64,000 bases of DNA, from positions 1-64,000 of the forward strand of contig NZ_AJLJ01000058.1 in the NCBI RefSeq assembly GCF_000317245.1, given 5' to 3'. The DNA is from Fischerella muscicola SAG 1427-1 = PCC 73103. GTDB lineage: Bacteria > Cyanobacteriota > Cyanobacteriia > Cyanobacteriales > Nostocaceae. The position numbers were made by a program, and so were the translations under genes. Positions 19,066-28,885 of the stretch are shown in pieces. The stretch's first letter is position 1; every line of letters begins with the position of its first letter. The notes below the pieces were generated by a model. It was not told the origin of the DNA. It searched no databases and saw nothing but the letters and a program-made list of their open reading frames with translations.

Positions 19066-20379
19066 TTACCCAACAGGTGTCAAAGTTTTAGAAGAAGCAA
19101 AATAGGCGTTTTGTTCTGCTCTGAGTTGATCGCAAAGTCTACCCTCTGGTAGTTCGACATCATCGTAGGTAAGAACTTGATCCTTGGAAATATCTCGTTT
19201 CAGACGACATCCTTCAGCTAAACCCATTGGTAAGAGATTTTGCTCTTGGACTATGTTAGAGTTTTCACACTGTCCGTAGCTCATGTAGTAGCCAATACCA
19301 TCTAACGTTTCTCCTGCTTTCAAGTCAATTTTGGCAGTTGTGACAACATCAACAATGGGAGCACCCAAGGGACTCAACACATAATCTTGGAAGAGAACAG
19401 CGCGAGCAACTGACAATGGTACTTCAAAATGACAAAGGTGGTAAGGGGTATAGAAGCTATACAGTGGGCCCTCACCTAATTTGTACAAGTTGAGGTAATG
19501 CTGTTGCTTGGGATCGTCGTGAGTACCAAAGACAAATACTCCTGGTCCTGGTTTAGCACCAACTACATAATCAACAATACCACCGAGTTCTTTAAGTTGG
19601 TCAACGTCATACATTTTGGTCATTTCATCAACGTGACCATTAAAGTCATATCCCAGCATTCCCCGCTTGGCAACCTTCATACCTGTACCATTGGCAACGA
19701 TCGCCTGCTCGAAGGAAATTTTTGTACCGTCAGCAAAGCTAGTCACCATATGCGCTTTTTGTCCCCAACGCTTGGCAAATGCTTCTTGGGTGGTGGGGTT
19801 GCGATACGGATCTTGTAAGCCTTTAATATTACCACACAATAGAGGAGTTAAACCAATACTTTTCACAAAGCGGTAGAGGTTCATTTGTACCCCTGGCTGA
19901 TCACCATCGCAAGCAGAGAGAATCACACCAGCTTTGTCAGCGTAAACTTTTAAAATAGAGCCGATGGTACCATCAAGTTCAGCATTCATCATAATCACGT
20001 GCTTACAATGGGCGATCGCTTCCATGATCACATGAGCGCCAAACTCCACAGCACCGGTTACTTCTATTAAGGCATCAATCCCTTCCGCGCGGCAAAGTAA
20101 CATCGCATCTTCAGTGACTGCATAACCCCCAGTGGCGATCGCAGCTTCCAATTCACTCACACTGTTAGCAACTTTAAAATTCTCAATACCTGCTTCTGAA
20201 TAAGCTCGTTTCGCTGCATCAACATTGCGGTTAGAAATCGCTACTAATTCCATACCAGGAACAGAGTTAGCAATTTGGTTCGCAATTCCCCTACCCATAA
20301 AGCCTGCACCAATCATACCGACTTTTACCGGGTTCCCTGCTTCTGCACGAGCAGCTAAAGCGTTATCAACAATAATCAT
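19066..20379 (-). CDS. NAD(P)-dependent oxidoreductase with C-terminal SAF domain (homoserine-dehydrogenase-like)
   Basis: A 437-aa protein of the predicted homoserine-dehydrogenase/SAF group (COG4091 type). A Rossmann fold opens with VGMIGAGFMGRGIANQI (about residues 19-35). A catalytic-like core follows with VMMNAELDGTIG and SACDGDQPGVQMNLYRFV. A SAF-type domain covers about residues 345-430. Real homoserine dehydrogenases act in threonine/methionine synthesis. This family's substrate is generally unknown, and its place among nucleotide-sugar genes suggests it oxidises or reduces a sugar-derived intermediate. GGAG lies nine bases before the ATG. No membrane segment is seen. Confidence 0.83.
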   Translation of the reverse strand: MIIVDNALAARAEAGNPVKVGMIGAGFMGRGIANQIANSVPGMELVAISNRNVDAAKRAYSEAGIENFKVANSVSELEAAIATGGYAVTEDAMLLCRAEGIDALIEVTGAVEFGAHVIMEAIAHCKHVIMMNAELDGTIGSILKVYADKAGVILSACDGDQPGVQMNLYRFVKSIGLTPLLCGNIKGLQDPYRNPTTQEAFAKRWGQKAHMVTSFADGTKISFEQAIVANGTGMKVAKRGMLGYDFNGHVDEMTKMYDVDQLKELGGIVDYVVGAKPGPGVFVFGTHDDPKQQHYLNLYKLGEGPLYSFYTPYHLCHFEVPLSVARAVLFQDYVLSPLGAPIVDVVTTAKIDLKAGETLDGIGYYMSYGQCENSNIVQEQNLLPMGLAEGCRLKRDISKDQVLTYDDVELPEGRLCDQLRAEQNAYFASSKTLTPVG

Positions 20380-20505
20380 TTACCTACAACTCCTGTTTTT
20401 TATCTTTTAAATACATACGGGAATTCTATGCTGTGTGTATCGGTGGTCGATTGATAAAAAATTATTTTTCTCCCACCTTTAATCCACACCAAATCTAAAT
20501 TTTTG

Positions 20506-21057
20506 TTATTTAGAACCACCAACACTCATCATTGACATTAAAGGCCAATTCAAATCTTTTTCAGAAATTTCTGTCACTTCTAAAGGCCATTTGATGTTAA
20601 AGAAAGGATCGTCATAACGCAGACCTCTTTCATAACCTGGTGTATAGAATTCGCCAACTTGATATGTAACTTCTGCTCCATCGGTGAGTGCTTGATACCC
20701 ATGAGCAAACATTTCTGGTACATATAAAGCTCGATGATTTTCAGCGCTTAGTTCTACACCAAAATGTTGTAAAAATGTGGGAGATTCAGGACGCATATCA
20801 ATGATGACATCATAGATAGCGCCTTGAATACAACGAATTAACTTTGTTTCTGCGGCTGGGGGAACTTGATAATGCATTCCCCGCAAAGTTCCTTTTTTAT
20901 GGTTGAAAGAAAGATTGCATTGAGCAACAGTTGGCTTTAAACCATGTGCTTCAAATTCTTGAGCGCAGAAAGTACGAGCAAAAAAACCACGATGATCGTG
21001 CTTTTCTTCTAAATCAATAATGTATGCGTCTTTTAGTTCTGTTTTTGTGAAAATCAT
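20506..21057 (-). CDS. rfbC: dTDP-4-dehydrorhamnose 3,5-epimerase-like (RfbC)
   Basis: A 183-aa cupin-fold epimerase of normal length. It keeps the catalytic His62 in LRGMHYQ, the Tyr133/Tyr139 region (EVTYQVGEFY) and Asp169 in SEKDLNWP, plus the dimer/substrate segment DHRGFFART. RfbC/RmlC enzymes epimerise C3 and C5 of a 4-keto-6-deoxy sugar nucleotide. No rmlA, rmlB or rmlD is nearby, so the substrate may be another 4-keto sugar, for example a CDP-sugar linked to the neighbouring rfbF. It starts with ATG. Confidence 0.88.
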   Translation of the reverse strand: MIFTKTELKDAYIIDLEEKHDHRGFFARTFCAQEFEAHGLKPTVAQCNLSFNHKKGTLRGMHYQVPPAAETKLIRCIQGAIYDVIIDMRPESPTFLQHFGVELSAENHRALYVPEMFAHGYQALTDGAEVTYQVGEFYTPGYERGLRYDDPFFNIKWPLEVTEISEKDLNWPLMSMMSVGGSK

Positions 21058-21500
21058 GATTAACCTCGTGAAATCAATAATTCAAGACGGGAAATAATTT
21101 TTTCGTCAGCAAACTAGTTGGTATTAACTGACATACAAATTTGTTTTTCAGAAATAATCATATCTGTTTCCACTACTTGATTACATAAATTTATGATTTT
21201 TTGAGTATACAAATATCAATTAATATTCCTCCACGCTTAGATACTAGTCTTTATTATAAAACTTGAATTGTATTTTTTACTATGCAGATTTAAATATTAT
21301 TGTTTGTTATTGAAGCTAATATAATATTTTCTGAAACACCTGATATTGATAGCTAGGAATACCATATAGCAACACTTAAACTTATAAATTAGTACAATTT
21401 TAAAACCTTTTACAGCGTGAGTCAGAAATACTTACTGCTAATATATAGGTCATAGATTAACAAGATTATATGTACTATTTTTCATAGTAATACACTTGAT
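21058..21500. other. AT-rich intergenic region upstream of rfbC
   Basis: About 440 bp with no gene and no recognisable hairpin terminator. It could carry the promoter of rfbC and the SAF oxidoreductase gene. Confidence 0.4.
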
Positions 21501-22475
21501 TTATAATTCAATTTTATTACTATTAATGACTGCCATTTCTGTTCTTCTATGAGCTATAAAAACTTCAATCACAGAGATACTGACTAAACTTAAGTAAGGA
21601 AGTATTGTAGTGATAGCTAGAATAGGCCATCTTCTCAAAGCTCCTAAAAAAACTCTCCAATTATTTTTGATAAAATGCTTTAAAACCAATTTTCGACAAA
21701 ACAAATTCGAGTATCCTGCCTCCATCAATTTCACATAAAGTAAAGGTAAATCAATATATTGCATTTTCAGAAGAGTTTTTGGTTCGCGCATCCAGTAACT
21801 ACTACCAAAAGCACTTTCAACATAGGTATCTTTGGTAATTTTTACACTTCCATTAGCAGCACAGTATGCAGTCCAAAATACTTGCGCCTCCATATTTTTC
21901 AGACCCGTTGACCATTTTTTAACAGCGTGCTGTACTACATCTGTTCTATAGACTTGTGCAGTCATAAACCCAACACCAGAGTGATTTTCTTGGATACAGC
22001 GCTCAAACACAGCCTTACCGTTAGAACATACTTGTTCATTTTCAACTTGATAGCAACGTTCATAAATTAAATTACCAGTAGGTTCATGACGACAAGAAAA
22101 ATTAAGAATTAATAATGATAACTCTGGATGCTCTTGAATGTTTTTGACTACGTAACCTAGTGTTCTTTCTTGTATAGGATCGTCATCTCCTATTGTCCAG
22201 ATATATTTACTTGTCGCTGTGTTGATACAATAAGCAATGTTCCTCATCACACCAAGATTTTCACTATTTCGATTGGCATAAAATTTAGTATTTTGAAAAC
22301 TTGGCAACCATTTCTGAATAATTTCTTGGGTGTTGTCTGTTGAACAGTTATCAGAAACGATGATTTCACATTCAGATTCAAAACCATCAATTGTTTTGGC
22401 TAACCAAGCCAATTGCTTATCAAGTAAATGTCCACGATTGTAAGTAGGAATTGCAATTGTGAGTAGTGTATCCAT
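21501..22475 (-). CDS. Glycosyltransferase family 2
   Basis: A 324-aa GT2 enzyme starting LLTIAIPTYNRGHLL, with IIVSDNCSTDNT near residues 38-49 and WTIGDDDPIQERTL around 93-106 as metal site. The C-terminus ends in a hydrophobic segment (around 285-305) with Ile/Leu/Val runs, likely membrane-associated. It lies between the SDR epimerase and rfbC genes, separate from the main glycosyltransferase block. Confidence 0.88.
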   Translation of the reverse strand: MDTLLTIAIPTYNRGHLLDKQLAWLAKTIDGFESECEIIVSDNCSTDNTQEIIQKWLPSFQNTKFYANRNSENLGVMRNIAYCINTATSKYIWTIGDDDPIQERTLGYVVKNIQEHPELSLLILNFSCRHEPTGNLIYERCYQVENEQVCSNGKAVFERCIQENHSGVGFMTAQVYRTDVVQHAVKKWSTGLKNMEAQVFWTAYCAANGSVKITKDTYVESAFGSSYWMREPKTLLKMQYIDLPLLYVKLMEAGYSNLFCRKLVLKHFIKNNWRVFLGALRRWPILAITTILPYLSLVSISVIEVFIAHRRTEMAVINSNKIEL

Positions 22476-22638
22476 ATTTATTTGGTTTATTGATGAGTTT
22501 AGAATTTACAATTCAATGCTTGAGAGACACACCGAGTTTGAAATTTTTACAAAAAAAGGATTGGCAAAATTGCAGATTCATGAAAGCTGATTAATTCTGA
22601 ATCTGCAAGAAGTTTATTTTACCAACCAAATTATGTAG

Positions 22639-23667
22639 TTAATATTTAGCCCAGAAGAAGTCTTTGTCAATTTGATGTGTATGAAGCAAATATTCTAATT
22701 GCTTCAAGCGAGTAAAACCTCTAGATAAGAAGACTTCCTCAGTCATATTAATTTTGGTAAACAAATCAAATAATTGTTTAGCACCTAGTTGTGCATTCCA
22801 ATCACACTTAAAGCCGGGTAAGATGCTATTAATTTTCTCAAAAGAGACTCGATAACTACGGTTGTCTGCTCCTTGTTGACCAAAACTTAATTGACACCCA
22901 GGAAAGGTACCCGCAATGATTTCAGCAATTTCTTTCACTCGATAATTATTGGCCGTGTCACCGACATTAAAAATTTGATTGTGTACAATATCGCGAGGAG
23001 CTTCTAGGGTACAGACAATTGCTTTACAAATATCTAACGCATGAACTAACGGCCGCCAAGGTGTACCGTCGCTAGTCATTTTGATTTCTTTAGTAGTCCA
23101 TGCTAAACCTGCTAAGTTATTTAAAACGATATCAAAGCGCATTCTCGGAGAAGCGCCAAAAGCAGTAGCATTTCGCATAAAGGTAGGAGAAAAGTCATCA
23201 TCAGCAAGTGGTTTGACATCTCGCTCTACTAATGTTTTACACTCTGCGTAAGCTGTCTGAGGATTTACAGCAGATTCTTCAGTGACGTCTCCTTCAGTTG
23301 CTACACCGTAAACGCTACAGGAAGACATGTAGACAAATCGACGTACACCCGCTTCTTTGGCTAGCTTGGCAAGACGGACTGAACCTTTGTGGTTAATATC
23401 ATATGTAATATTAGGTGCTAGTTGTCCAGTTGGATCGTTAGAGAGTTCCGCCATATGGACTACTGCTTCAACACCTTGCAAATCTTCTGGGGTAATATGA
23501 CGAATATCTTTGTTAAGGGTTTTAGCTGTGAATTCAGTACCGTTATATAACCAACCTACTTTATAAAATCCAGTATCTACACCAATAACTTCATGACCTC
23601 TTTGAATCAATAAAGGAGGTAGTAATGAGCCAAGATAACCTTCTGTTCCTGTGACAAGTATCTTCAT
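22639..23667 (-). CDS. SDR-family NAD-dependent sugar-nucleotide epimerase/dehydratase
   Basis: A 342-aa extended SDR enzyme. The glycine-rich NAD loop is VTGTEGYLGS (residues 5-14). The catalytic triad region is visible as YMSSCSVYG and YAECK (Tyr/Lys). The C-terminal substrate domain has TPWRPLVHALDICKAI and FNVGDTANNYRV, typical of UDP/CDP-sugar epimerases and reductases. It probably modifies the activated sugar made by rfbF. The exact reaction is not readable. Confidence 0.88.
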   Translation of the reverse strand: MKILVTGTEGYLGSLLPPLLIQRGHEVIGVDTGFYKVGWLYNGTEFTAKTLNKDIRHITPEDLQGVEAVVHMAELSNDPTGQLAPNITYDINHKGSVRLAKLAKEAGVRRFVYMSSCSVYGVATEGDVTEESAVNPQTAYAECKTLVERDVKPLADDDFSPTFMRNATAFGASPRMRFDIVLNNLAGLAWTTKEIKMTSDGTPWRPLVHALDICKAIVCTLEAPRDIVHNQIFNVGDTANNYRVKEIAEIIAGTFPGCQLSFGQQGADNRSYRVSFEKINSILPGFKCDWNAQLGAKQLFDLFTKINMTEEVFLSRGFTRLKQLEYLLHTHQIDKDFFWAKY

Positions 23668-23770
23668 TTTTTAAAGTCCTTTGTGTTGATAGATTAATTC
23701 TGATTTCGTTGACAAATAAATTGAACAAATTACACTATTACCGCTGCTTTGGAAGTAGCGAATATGTTCG

Positions 23771-23800
23771 TTGATAGCTACTCCAGTATTTGTTTGTCAA
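23771..23800 (-). promoter_or_regulatory. Possible sigma-70-type promoter for the SDR gene
   Basis: On the minus strand TTGACA (23795-23800) is followed after 18 bases by TATCAA (23771-23776). This would start transcription about 95 bp upstream of the SDR ATG. The -35 match is perfect, the -10 match is weak. Confidence 0.3.
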
Positions 23801-23849
23801 GAAAGTTTGTAGTAAATCTCCGCACAGTTGGTGCTGACTACAAACTTTC
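23801..23849. repeat. 13-bp inverted repeat (possible terminator)
   Basis: Perfect arms GAAAGTTTGTAGT (23801-23813) and ACTACAAACTTTC (23837-23849) enclose a 23-base loop. It sits between the LhgO-like stop and the putative SDR promoter. No T-run follows, so it may be a small mobile-type or REP-like repeat. Confidence 0.55.
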
Positions 23850-23925
23850 AAAACTAGCTTGACATTTCAAGCAACAGAACATCTAGAACTCTGATTCCCG
23901 ACTCAGTCCAACAATCATTTTGTGA

Positions 23926-25137
23926 TTAGGCGACTGTGGTTTGCAGATGCTGTGGTTGGGGAATTTGAGCAACTATTGCTTTACCAATTTCAATCGAAGA
24001 AGTTGCTGCGGGAGAAGGTGCATTGCATACATGAGCGGTTTTTTGACCATGAATAATCAAAAAGTCATCCACCAATTTACCGTCATTCATCAATGCTTGA
24101 GCGCGAACCCCAGCATGGGTAGGAATTAAATCTTCTGATTGCACTTCTGGAATTAGTTTTTGCAAGCTTTTGGTAAACGCTGCTTTACTAAAGGAACGAA
24201 TGATTTCTTTGATTCCTTCGTCTGCATGTTTTGCTGCTAGCTTCCAAAAACCAGGATAAGTCATTACTTCAGCAAAATCACGTAAGTCAAAGTCTGTCTT
24301 TTTATAACCTTCCCGTTTCAGACTCAAAACAGCGTTCGGCCCAGCGTGGACACTACCATCAATCATCCGGGTGAAATGAACGCCTAAGAAGGGAAAGTCA
24401 GGATTGGGAACTGGATAGATTAAACCTTTGACGAGAGAGCGTCTTTCTGGAACTAGCTCGTAATATTCTCCTCGGAAAGGTACAATTTTTGCTTGGGGAT
24501 CTACTTTACCTAATTTAGCGATGCGATCACTATGTAAACCAGCACAGTTAACTACATATCGAGTTTCAAAAGTCCCGTTATTTGTCTCTAATACCTGACA
24601 ATTACCACTGGAAACTATTTTTTCAACTTTTGTGTTGAGTCGTAATTCTCCGCCTTGTTGGGTAATTATCTCCGCATACTTGAGACAAACTTGCTTGTAG
24701 TTAGCTATACCTGTCGAGTAGACATAAATTCCACCGACACTGGTAACGTGAGGTTCAAATTCTTTGACTTCTTCTGGAGTAATTCTTTTGACTTTGATAC
24801 CGTTATCTAAACCACGCTTATACAGATTTTCTAAGCGTGGTAATTCGCTTTCATCGGTAGCGACTATTACTTTACCACAAACTTCATAATCAATCCCATG
24901 TTCTTGGCAAAATTCTACCATTGATTGGCAACCATCACGGCAGAATTTAGCTTTGAAACTCCCCGGCTTATAGTAGATACCAGAGTGGATCACACCACTA
25001 TTATTGCCAGTTTGATGAAAAGCCCATTGACTTTCCTTTTCCAGAACTAAAATTTTCGCATTGGGATAGGTTTTACCTAAGGCCATACCGGTGGAAAGAC
25101 CAACAATACCTCCACCTATAATTGCAAAATCGTACAT
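23926..25137 (-). CDS. FAD-dependent L-2-hydroxyglutarate oxidase-like protein (LhgO family)
   Basis: A flavoprotein of about 403 aa in the DAO/LhgO family. It starts MYDFAIIGGGIVGLSTGMAL with the FAD dinucleotide fold. HQTGNNSGVIHSGIYY (about residues 41-56) is the family's FAD/substrate motif, and THAGVRAQ near the C-terminus is also conserved. LhgO oxidises L-2-hydroxyglutarate to 2-oxoglutarate. In this island it may instead act on a sugar-derived 2-hydroxy acid; that is inference. I prefer ATG 25137, as in family members starting MYDF, over the GTG at 25158. Confidence 0.87.
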   Translation of the reverse strand: MYDFAIIGGGIVGLSTGMALGKTYPNAKILVLEKESQWAFHQTGNNSGVIHSGIYYKPGSFKAKFCRDGCQSMVEFCQEHGIDYEVCGKVIVATDESELPRLENLYKRGLDNGIKVKRITPEEVKEFEPHVTSVGGIYVYSTGIANYKQVCLKYAEIITQQGGELRLNTKVEKIVSSGNCQVLETNNGTFETRYVVNCAGLHSDRIAKLGKVDPQAKIVPFRGEYYELVPERRSLVKGLIYPVPNPDFPFLGVHFTRMIDGSVHAGPNAVLSLKREGYKKTDFDLRDFAEVMTYPGFWKLAAKHADEGIKEIIRSFSKAAFTKSLQKLIPEVQSEDLIPTHAGVRAQALMNDGKLVDDFLIIHGQKTAHVCNAPSPAATSSIEIGKAIVAQIPQPQHLQTTVA

Positions 25138-25206
25138 CGGTTCTATTGCCCCTGTCACCAGTAAGTAATTATGAATTGGTTCTCATAGAGATAGTCTTGA
25201 GATTCC

Positions 25207-25980
25207 CTACCATACTTTCCAAGGCGCTTTGTTCTTATTCCATAAATCTTCTAAATAATTTTTATCTCTGAGAGTATCCATTGGTTGCCAAAAACCGTCA
25301 TGTTTAAAAGCAGATAGCTGTTCCATCCCAGCCAGTTTTTCTAATGGCTCTTTTTCCCAGACAGTAGAATCATCAGCAATAAAGTTGATGACTTCTGGTT
25401 CTAAAATAAAAAAGCCGCCATTAATCCAAGCGCCATCTCCTTCAGGTTTTTCGTGAAAACTGCTGATTTTGGTTTGTTCACCTCCCAAGATAATTGCACC
25501 AAAGCGTCCGGGTGGTTGCACAGCAGTGAGTGTTCCTAAAGTTTTTTGTTCTTTGTGGAATTTTATGAGTTCGGTGACATTTACGTTGCTGACGCCATCT
25601 CCGTAGGTGAAGCAAAAAGTTTCATTACCTATATGTTCTCTGACTCGCTTTAATCTACCACCAGTCATGGTGTTATCACCGGTATTGACCAGAGTGACGC
25701 GCCAAGGTTCAGCATTACCTAAATGTACATTCATTTGGTTAAAGCGCATGTCAAATGTCACATCTGACATATGCAAGAAATAATTAGCAAAATATTCTTT
25801 GATTACGTATCCCTTATAACCACAACAAATAATAAAATCATTAATTCCATGGGCGGAATAAATTTTCATGATGTGCCATAATATTGGTTTACCACCAATT
25901 TCCACCATGGGCTTAGGTTTGACACTGGTTTCTTCGCTAATGCGTGTACCTAGTCCTCCAGCCAAAATTACTGCTTTCAT
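25207..25980 (-). CDS. rfbF: Glucose-1-phosphate cytidylyltransferase
   Basis: A 257-aa nucleotidyltransferase with [18 protein letters not shown] (catalytic loop), [30 protein letters not shown] (metal site) and [13 protein letters not shown]. Length and motifs fit RfbF, which makes CDP-glucose from CTP and glucose-1-phosphate. The usual partner, CDP-glucose 4,6-dehydratase (rfbG), is not in this window. It is the first gene of the island and probably the first of its transcript. Confidence 0.94.
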   Translation of the reverse strand: MKAVILAGGLGTRISEETSVKPKPMVEIGGKPILWHIMKIYSAHGINDFIICCGYKGYVIKEYFANYFLHMSDVTFDMRFNQMNVHLGNAEPWRVTLVNTGDNTMTGGRLKRVREHIGNETFCFTYGDGVSNVNVTELIKFHKEQKTLGTLTAVQPPGRFGAIILGGEQTKISSFHEKPEGDGAWINGGFFILEPEVINFIADDSTVWEKEPLEKLAGMEQLSAFKHDGFWQPMDTLRDKNYLEDLWNKNKAPWKVW

Positions 25981-26642
25981 GCAATAGCCTCTAAAGTTTT
26001 AGGTAGATAAATTTATATAGATAGCAGATTCAAACGGTTGACACTATGATAAAACACTGTTTATTGCTATTTTTCTCAGTATACAATCTAACCGTATTTT
26101 TTTAGAACAGTGTAAAGACCAGGTAAATTAACTGCTTGTATGTGTAAAAAAATGGATAAGTTCGCAACAATCAGAGGAAGAAATTTTTTAAATAAAATAA
26201 CAATCAAAGTAAAAAATACATAGCATGAAACCGTGAGAATAAATATCTATTTGAAGAGGCTATGTAGACAAAATAATCACGGTTGAAATTTGACGTACTT
26301 TACAAATTAATGCTCTTATGTATTAACGTAAATACGTTGTTTTGGCTTGTTTTTCGTAGAGTGCTTAAAACGCAGTACGCTTGGTGTTAGTCGATTTACC
26401 ACAAGGATAGTTTGGGTGTAAAGGTGCAAGAAGAAATAAGATTTTTTCAAACTTAATTTTTTTCAAATACCCTAAACTTTTTACCCACACCCATAATATC
26501 CTCTTACAGCTTTTTTCCTAATAGCTAAAAAGCATATTATTCAAGCTTAATATCTGATAGCATAGCTGCCGTTTGCGTCAAAAAGTTTTTACTCTTTCCC
26601 AATCAAATCAGCAGCTAATTGATAGTAATTTTGAAGTTATTC
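25981..26642. other. Intergenic region upstream of rfbF
   Basis: About 660 bp of AT-rich DNA without a gene. It separates the end of the kinase/TPR gene from rfbF and must hold the promoter of the island's first gene. I see no clear -10/-35 pair and no hairpin terminator. Confidence 0.45.
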
Positions 26643-28823
26643 TTAACGAGATTGTTGCGAAAAACTGGCATTTTGGAACATAGTGTCACATTTATTTTCC
26701 ACAACTATGCAGATACTGCTTAGTGCCTGTTGATAACTTTCCTCGTCATCTTGCTCAAGAGAAATTTTAGCAGCCATTTGCAAATCTTTTACTGCTTTAC
26801 TCTGATTGGTGCGAGATTCGCTACCACCATATTGAGCAAGTTCATGGTAAACAATTCCTCGCTTCAAATATACTTTTGACAATCGCGGATTGATATTTAA
26901 TGCTCTGCTAAAGTCACCGATTGCTTTAGTATATTCTTGGTCAAAATTGCTGCTATATTGGGCAATTTGATAGCGGACAAGACCTAACTGATAGTGAGCT
27001 TCTGCTCTGGATGGACTAAGATTGATTGCTTGATTAAAATCAGCGATCGCTTGTTGATAATCTACTTGGGAGTCTCCGCTATATTTAGCCATTTGAGTGC
27101 GGACAATACCCCTTCTGATATAAGCTTCTACTTCGTTGGGGTTTAAACGGAGGGCAGTATTCAAATCAGCAAGGGCTAAATTATAGTTTTTATCTTGGTC
27201 AGTGCTATATTCAGCTTGCATGTAATAGACGTTGCCACGATTGACGAATGCTTTTACTTCTTTAGGGTTGATTTTTATTGCTTGATTGTAATCAGCGATC
27301 GCAGCGTCATAATCTTTGAGATTGTAGTGAGAATTGCCCCGATTTACATAGGCTTTAGCGTTTTCAGGTTGTCCCTTGATTGCTAGGGTAAAGTTCTCAA
27401 TTGCTTGCTCATAATTTTTGACTTTGTAAGCAGCATGACCTTGTTTGTAGTAATCTGCAAAACTCAGTTTCAGATTCTGGTCACGAGATTCAATTAAACT
27501 TTGTTGAGCTAAAGAATCTTTGCGTAGATAGCTACTGGTCAGATCCTTAGTTAAGTCTAGATAGAAAAATGTACCAATACCAAGCAAAGCAAAAATCACA
27601 GAATACAATCCAGACCGATTAGAACGTCTATAAAAACTAACCTGGCGTGGGGGTATGGGAGTGTAATAGCTATTTTGGTGGAAGGAAACAGTTGCAGGTT
27701 GTGGAAAACGGCGAGTTTGGGTAGAACGCTTTCTCGTGGAAACACGAGGTTTAAGGTGTTCTCTGGTAGCTATTACCTGTGGGGATGGGAAGGGGTCGCG
27801 TCCTCCTAATCGCAGGCTACGTTCGCACCAGGGACAAATTTCTAGGTGGCTACTGTAACGGTGTTGTGGGTTAGTGCTACAACTGACTAAAGCATCTTCA
27901 GCTTCTGCTAAGGCTAATACCCAACTCTGAGCGCTAGGACGCAATAGAGGGTTGCTATGACCATCTTCAAAACAACGTAAAAATAGTTCCTGCAAGCTGG
28001 GGTGGAGAATTTTCCAGGGAGGAGCGATTGGTGTAGGAACGTAGGGTACGCTGCGGTTTTGACTATATGTAAAATGACCGGCTGCAATGCGTGCTTCGTA
28101 GGGTGGTGGTTCACCTGCACCTTGGAAGATACCAGAAAACGGATGAGTACCTTCCATCAACAGTTGGAAGATGAGTACTGCTAAACCAAATAAGTCATGG
28201 GGTACAGCGCGATCGCATTTAGCAAAGGTTTTATTCTGTAGTTCTGGTGGGGTAAATTCTGGTTTCCCAACTGGACAACGATAAACAAAATCATTGTCAG
28301 GATCACGTACTTGAAATGAGTCTGTGTCTACGACTGTAACCAAAGCTGTGTCGCTCACAAGGATATTAGACTCATTCACATCACCCACACAATAGCCACT
28401 AGCGTGTAAGGCTGCAAAGGCTGCTGCTAAGTTGCGAGCGGTGCGGAGCAGATATTGATAGCTAAATAAAGGACAGTGTTGTCGCCGGGTTCTGGGGTTG
28501 TAAAAGTCGATAATCGGACGCATTCCCCGAATCCGAGGCATTAAAAAGCCGACGATGCGATCGCTACCATCTGCTGCTCGCAAAAGTTCTGTTGGCCAGG
28601 CAATGGAAATGTGTCCTAAACTAGCCGTTGGGTTTTCTGGTGGGTGATTGAGCATCACTTCCAGTTTCCGTGCTTGTACCTCAGATGGTTTGTGATAAAC
28701 CTTTGCTACTGCGCTGGCATCAGTTGGCACTGTATAAATACAAGCTTCACCGCCACGTCCTAAACTGACAGTGAGGTTAAGGTGAGAAATTTGTTGGTTG
28801 GGAAGACAACGTAGTACCTGCAT
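26643..28823 (-). CDS. Ser/Thr protein kinase-like protein with zinc ribbon, TM segment and TPR repeats
   Basis: About 726 aa. A divergent eukaryote-like kinase domain covers residues ~15-310. It has the glycine loop LGRGGEACIY, Lys41 in AKVYHK, the catalytic-loop equivalent VGDVNESN (Asp148, Asn153) and the metal Asp166 in VVDTDSF replacing DFG, so key residues are kept. A CPWC knuckle with upstream His lies near residue 330, a membrane segment near 405-428 and about six TPR repeats from 450 to 700. It is the third gene of a VWA-PP2C-kinase trio (TerY-P type). TTG at 28868 allows 15 more codons; ATG 28823 is preferred. Confidence 0.85.
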   Translation of the reverse strand: MQVLRCLPNQQISHLNLTVSLGRGGEACIYTVPTDASAVAKVYHKPSEVQARKLEVMLNHPPENPTASLGHISIAWPTELLRAADGSDRIVGFLMPRIRGMRPIIDFYNPRTRRQHCPLFSYQYLLRTARNLAAAFAALHASGYCVGDVNESNILVSDTALVTVVDTDSFQVRDPDNDFVYRCPVGKPEFTPPELQNKTFAKCDRAVPHDLFGLAVLIFQLLMEGTHPFSGIFQGAGEPPPYEARIAAGHFTYSQNRSVPYVPTPIAPPWKILHPSLQELFLRCFEDGHSNPLLRPSAQSWVLALAEAEDALVSCSTNPQHRYSSHLEICPWCERSLRLGGRDPFPSPQVIATREHLKPRVSTRKRSTQTRRFPQPATVSFHQNSYYTPIPPRQVSFYRRSNRSGLYSVIFALLGIGTFFYLDLTKDLTSSYLRKDSLAQQSLIESRDQNLKLSFADYYKQGHAAYKVKNYEQAIENFTLAIKGQPENAKAYVNRGNSHYNLKDYDAAIADYNQAIKINPKEVKAFVNRGNVYYMQAEYSTDQDKNYNLALADLNTALRLNPNEVEAYIRRGIVRTQMAKYSGDSQVDYQQAIADFNQAINLSPSRAEAHYQLGLVRYQIAQYSSNFDQEYTKAIGDFSRALNINPRLSKVYLKRGIVYHELAQYGGSESRTNQSKAVKDLQMAAKISLEQDDEESYQQALSSICIVVENKCDTMFQNASFSQQSR

Positions 28824-28885
28824 GATATATTTAATGTTAGGGAAGGTGTATGTAATTTTAAATAGCAATACTATTGCTAATTTTA

